Origin: Euperipatoides rowelli
Taxonomy: Eukaryota > Onychophora > Udeonychophora > Euonychophora > Peripatopsidae
Strand: one strand, 5' to 3'
Length of the DNA stretch: 10,151 nucleotides
NCBI GenBank assembly: GCA_003024985.2
Contig: PXIH01S0036657.1
This document shows positions 8,401-10,151 of this stretch, in pieces. Each line of letters begins with the position of its first letter. Within the stretch, counting starts at the first letter, position 1. A program made the position numbers and the translations under genes. The notes below the pieces were generated by a model. It saw only the letters and a program-made list of their open reading frames with translations, was not told the origin of the DNA and ran no database searches.

Positions 8401-8940
8401 CTATTTTTATCTAATGACACGTGGGTGAACCGATTAAAACTAAATTTGAAATGCCTGGTTTATTTTCTTTCCCTCATGTCATTTACAAACAAAATATTCA
8501 ATTCATCAACTAGTGAAAACAATTTTCTACGCCGACATTGAATTTATTAAAAGCATAATTAAATATCATAATAGTATTAGGCTAAAGTGGCAACCAGTTC
8601 AGTCACGTGTTATAATTATCATTAACCAAATAAGCTCAATTAAATAACTTATTTTAAGGATTTTAATTCTGGAATTACAGTATATCTCATCTATTTTTAT
8701 AATGTATTTATAATTCTTACAATGGGAATAATATAACGGATACTCCCTCTATTCATTTTTTCTTGCAAAGGATTAAAAAAAATTTAAATTTACACTTAGG
8801 CTTATGTTAAAATATTGCTTACAATTTAAAAATACATTTTTTGACTTGAAAATTTAAAAAAATAAGTTATATGCAAAATTCTTAATAACTTTAATCATTT
8901 TATAGTTTAATAAAGTTCACCCATTATTAATTGGAACAAG
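8401..8940. other. Upstream flank of the PTB-domain gene
   Basis: No coding region. AT-rich with two CACGTG E-boxes (8418-8423 and 8604-8609; the second is TCACGTGT). It may contain distal promoter elements, but no TATA box at a convincing distance can be identified. Confidence 0.4.
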
Positions 8941-8944
8941 TCTA

Positions 8945-9009
8945 GCGGCACGAAACGCCACGTAGCGAGCAATGCAGGTGTGGATGTTAGGCGGAATCGA
9001 GGAATACGA
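8945..9009 (+). promoter_or_regulatory. CpG-rich proximal promoter / 5' untranslated region
   Basis: Eight CpG dinucleotides fall in 65 bp (words such as GCGGCACG, ACGCCACGTAGCGAG and GGCGGAATCGAGG), in contrast to the almost CpG-free sequence on its left. It ends about 20 bp before the start codon. Position and composition suggest a proximal promoter or leader; no specific initiator motif is claimed. Confidence 0.4.
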
Positions 9010-9030
9010 TAAAAATTTAAGTTTTCAAAC

Positions 9031-10041
9031 ATGGATATATCTCATAGTGCCTATAAAGAAAAAGATGATGATTTCGGTTACTCGGAGAAAGTAAGCGTGT
9101 CCAGATATTATTCTTATAGAACTGAAACAACTATTAATAAACAACAGGTGAAACCTGCTCGCCATGACTATTCACCAAACATGGCGACGGCGGGTTCGGA
9201 GAGCCGTGAAAATAGGTCAATCATATCGACAACAACAGCGGAAAAATCTAAAATTGCTAATAGTAAAGAAAATAAAAGAACTACTGACTATAACTATGTG
9301 GAAAATAGTCCACGGGAAAGATCAGGAAGCACAAAATCTGAAACTATGGAAAAAGAGGAGAAACGAAAACTAACAGGTAACCCATTAAAACTTTTTAAAA
9401 AACTTACACTTAAAAGTAATTCTGAGGAATCTGAAGAAATAAAACCAAAATCTAGCGGGCAGGAAAGAAAAGCTGGAAGGAGCCAATCTAATTTAGATGA
9501 AATTAAAGTGGATAAACTTCCTCAGGTGTTTGTTGCTAAATATTTAGGAAAACGTGACGCCAAAGGATTATGGGGAATTCAGCATACTAGGGAACCTGTT
9601 GATCAAATGGTAGCCGTAGCCAAAGCTCTAAAACCGGTGGAAACACTCCCGTATTTACAGTTACACGTCTCAGAAAAAGGAGTTCACCTTAGTGAAATGC
9701 CGCAAAATCAAAATAAACATTTCCAGGTGGGCCTCCGGCCCATCGACTCGATTTCCTATGGAGTTCAGGATGTAGTTTATACCCGTGTTTTTGCAATGAT
9801 AGTTGTGAATGAAAATTTAATGGCCGAAAAAAATTATTTTGAGTGTCACGCTTTTGTTTGCGATAGTCGCTATAATGCTCGAAGATTAGCTTATTCTCTC
9901 GCCAAAGCCTTCGAAGTATTTAGCCATACTGTAACAAGGCAGAAATCGGCTAAATCCAAAAAATTTGCAATTGACTTAAGAACTCCTGAAGAAATAGAAG
10001 CGGATTTAAAATCAGGAACAGAGATGGATTCTGAAGCGTGA
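9031..10041 (+). CDS. PTB/PID-domain adaptor-like protein (complete, single exon)
   Basis: 336 residues. The start is the first ATG after an in-frame TAA (9010-9012), in a good context (CAAACATGG). Residues 1-160 are charged and rich in Ser, Lys and Glu, probably disordered, with a basic patch NPLKLFKKLTLK (117-128) and a possible 14-3-3-type RSQSNL site (150-155). Residues 166-301 read as a phosphotyrosine-binding domain: VFVAKYLGK at the first strand, VSEKGVHL in the middle, then ISYGVQDVVYTRVFAMIV, FECHAFVCDS (270-279) and a closing helix ARRLAYSLAKAFEVF. The tail KKFAIDLRTPEEIEADL is acidic. PTB domains bind NPxY-type peptides in receptor tails, so a cytoplasmic adaptor role is inferred; partner and pathway are unknown. 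The domain recalls the FAM43/PID1 and other adaptor PTB groups, but orthology cannot be set here. There is no signal peptide or membrane segment. Lack of introns could be native or reflect retroposition. Confidence 0.9.
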   Translation: MDISHSAYKEKDDDFGYSEKVSVSRYYSYRTETTINKQQVKPARHDYSPNMATAGSESRENRSIISTTTAEKSKIANSKENKRTTDYNYVENSPRERSGSTKSETMEKEEKRKLTGNPLKLFKKLTLKSNSEESEEIKPKSSGQERKAGRSQSNLDEIKVDKLPQVFVAKYLGKRDAKGLWGIQHTREPVDQMVAVAKALKPVETLPYLQLHVSEKGVHLSEMPQNQNKHFQVGLRPIDSISYGVQDVVYTRVFAMIVVNENLMAEKNYFECHAFVCDSRYNARRLAYSLAKAFEVFSHTVTRQKSAKSKKFAIDLRTPEEIEADLKSGTEMDSEA

Positions 10042-10102
10042 AATAGTACTGTATATCCTGTATAAATTATTATCAAATGACACTAGATTAATTCAAACTT
10101 AA

Positions 10103-10108
10103 AATAAA
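10103..10108 (+). terminator. Polyadenylation signal of the PTB-domain gene
   Basis: AATAAA lies 62 bp after the TGA stop and is followed by an A run and a short TTGTTT patch. This is a suitable place for 3' end formation and supports the gene ending within this exon, with a short 3' untranslated region. Confidence 0.55.
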
Positions 10109-10151
10109 AAAACAAATTGTTTAATACTGAATTCATTATTTAAATACTTTA

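Noticed and set aside
9891-10076. Minus-strand open frame under the end of the PTB-domain gene
   Set aside because: It is a shadow of the clearly coding + strand frame and has no independent signal.
1-10151. CRISPR arrays, rRNA, tRNA, phage or bacterial operons
   Set aside because: None is visible. The only tandem repeat has ~140-155 bp units and lies within an inverted-end element.

Overview
The window looks like nuclear DNA of an AT-rich animal, most probably an arthropod. It is strongly AT-rich, full of homopolymer runs and decayed repeats, and has AATAAA cleavage signals and eukaryotic-style start contexts. There are no ribosome binding sites, operons or other bacterial features. Four single ambiguous bases (1048, 1619, 7045, 7944) suggest a draft assembly. 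I cannot name the species.

Only one gene is secure: an intronless, 336-residue adaptor-like protein with a C-terminal phosphotyrosine-binding (PTB/PID) domain at 9031-10041 (+). An in-frame stop lies seven codons before its ATG, a CpG-rich stretch lies upstream (8945-9009), and an AATAAA follows the stop (10103-10108).

The remaining ~9 kb is mainly repeat-derived. Positions 1-930 hold no recognisable gene. Positions 980-1750 carry a dispersed direct repeat around a TTAAC-rich inverted cluster. Positions 1857-2532 are a terminal-inverted-repeat element with four ~140-155 bp tandem units inside it. Positions 4160-7487 are bounded by three collinear inverted blocks and look like the two ends of one ~3.3 kb transposon. 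Just inside its left end is a dead open frame (4246-4638, two in-frame stops) that still encodes a coiled-coil-like stretch and a perfect CCHC zinc knuckle.

Two weaker signals point to a second, spliced gene on the + strand. First, all long T runs (8 or more) lie between 1778 and 5717 and all long A runs between 7950 and 8782, as if a T-rich transcribed/intronic domain ended near 7.9 kb. Second, splice-like segments at 3332-3396, 7548-7599 and 7686-7746 join in phase to an open frame ending in TAG, followed by AATAAA signals at 7965 and 8065. If this is right, the 3.3 kb transposon sits in an intron of that gene. This model is a hypothesis from motif reading only.
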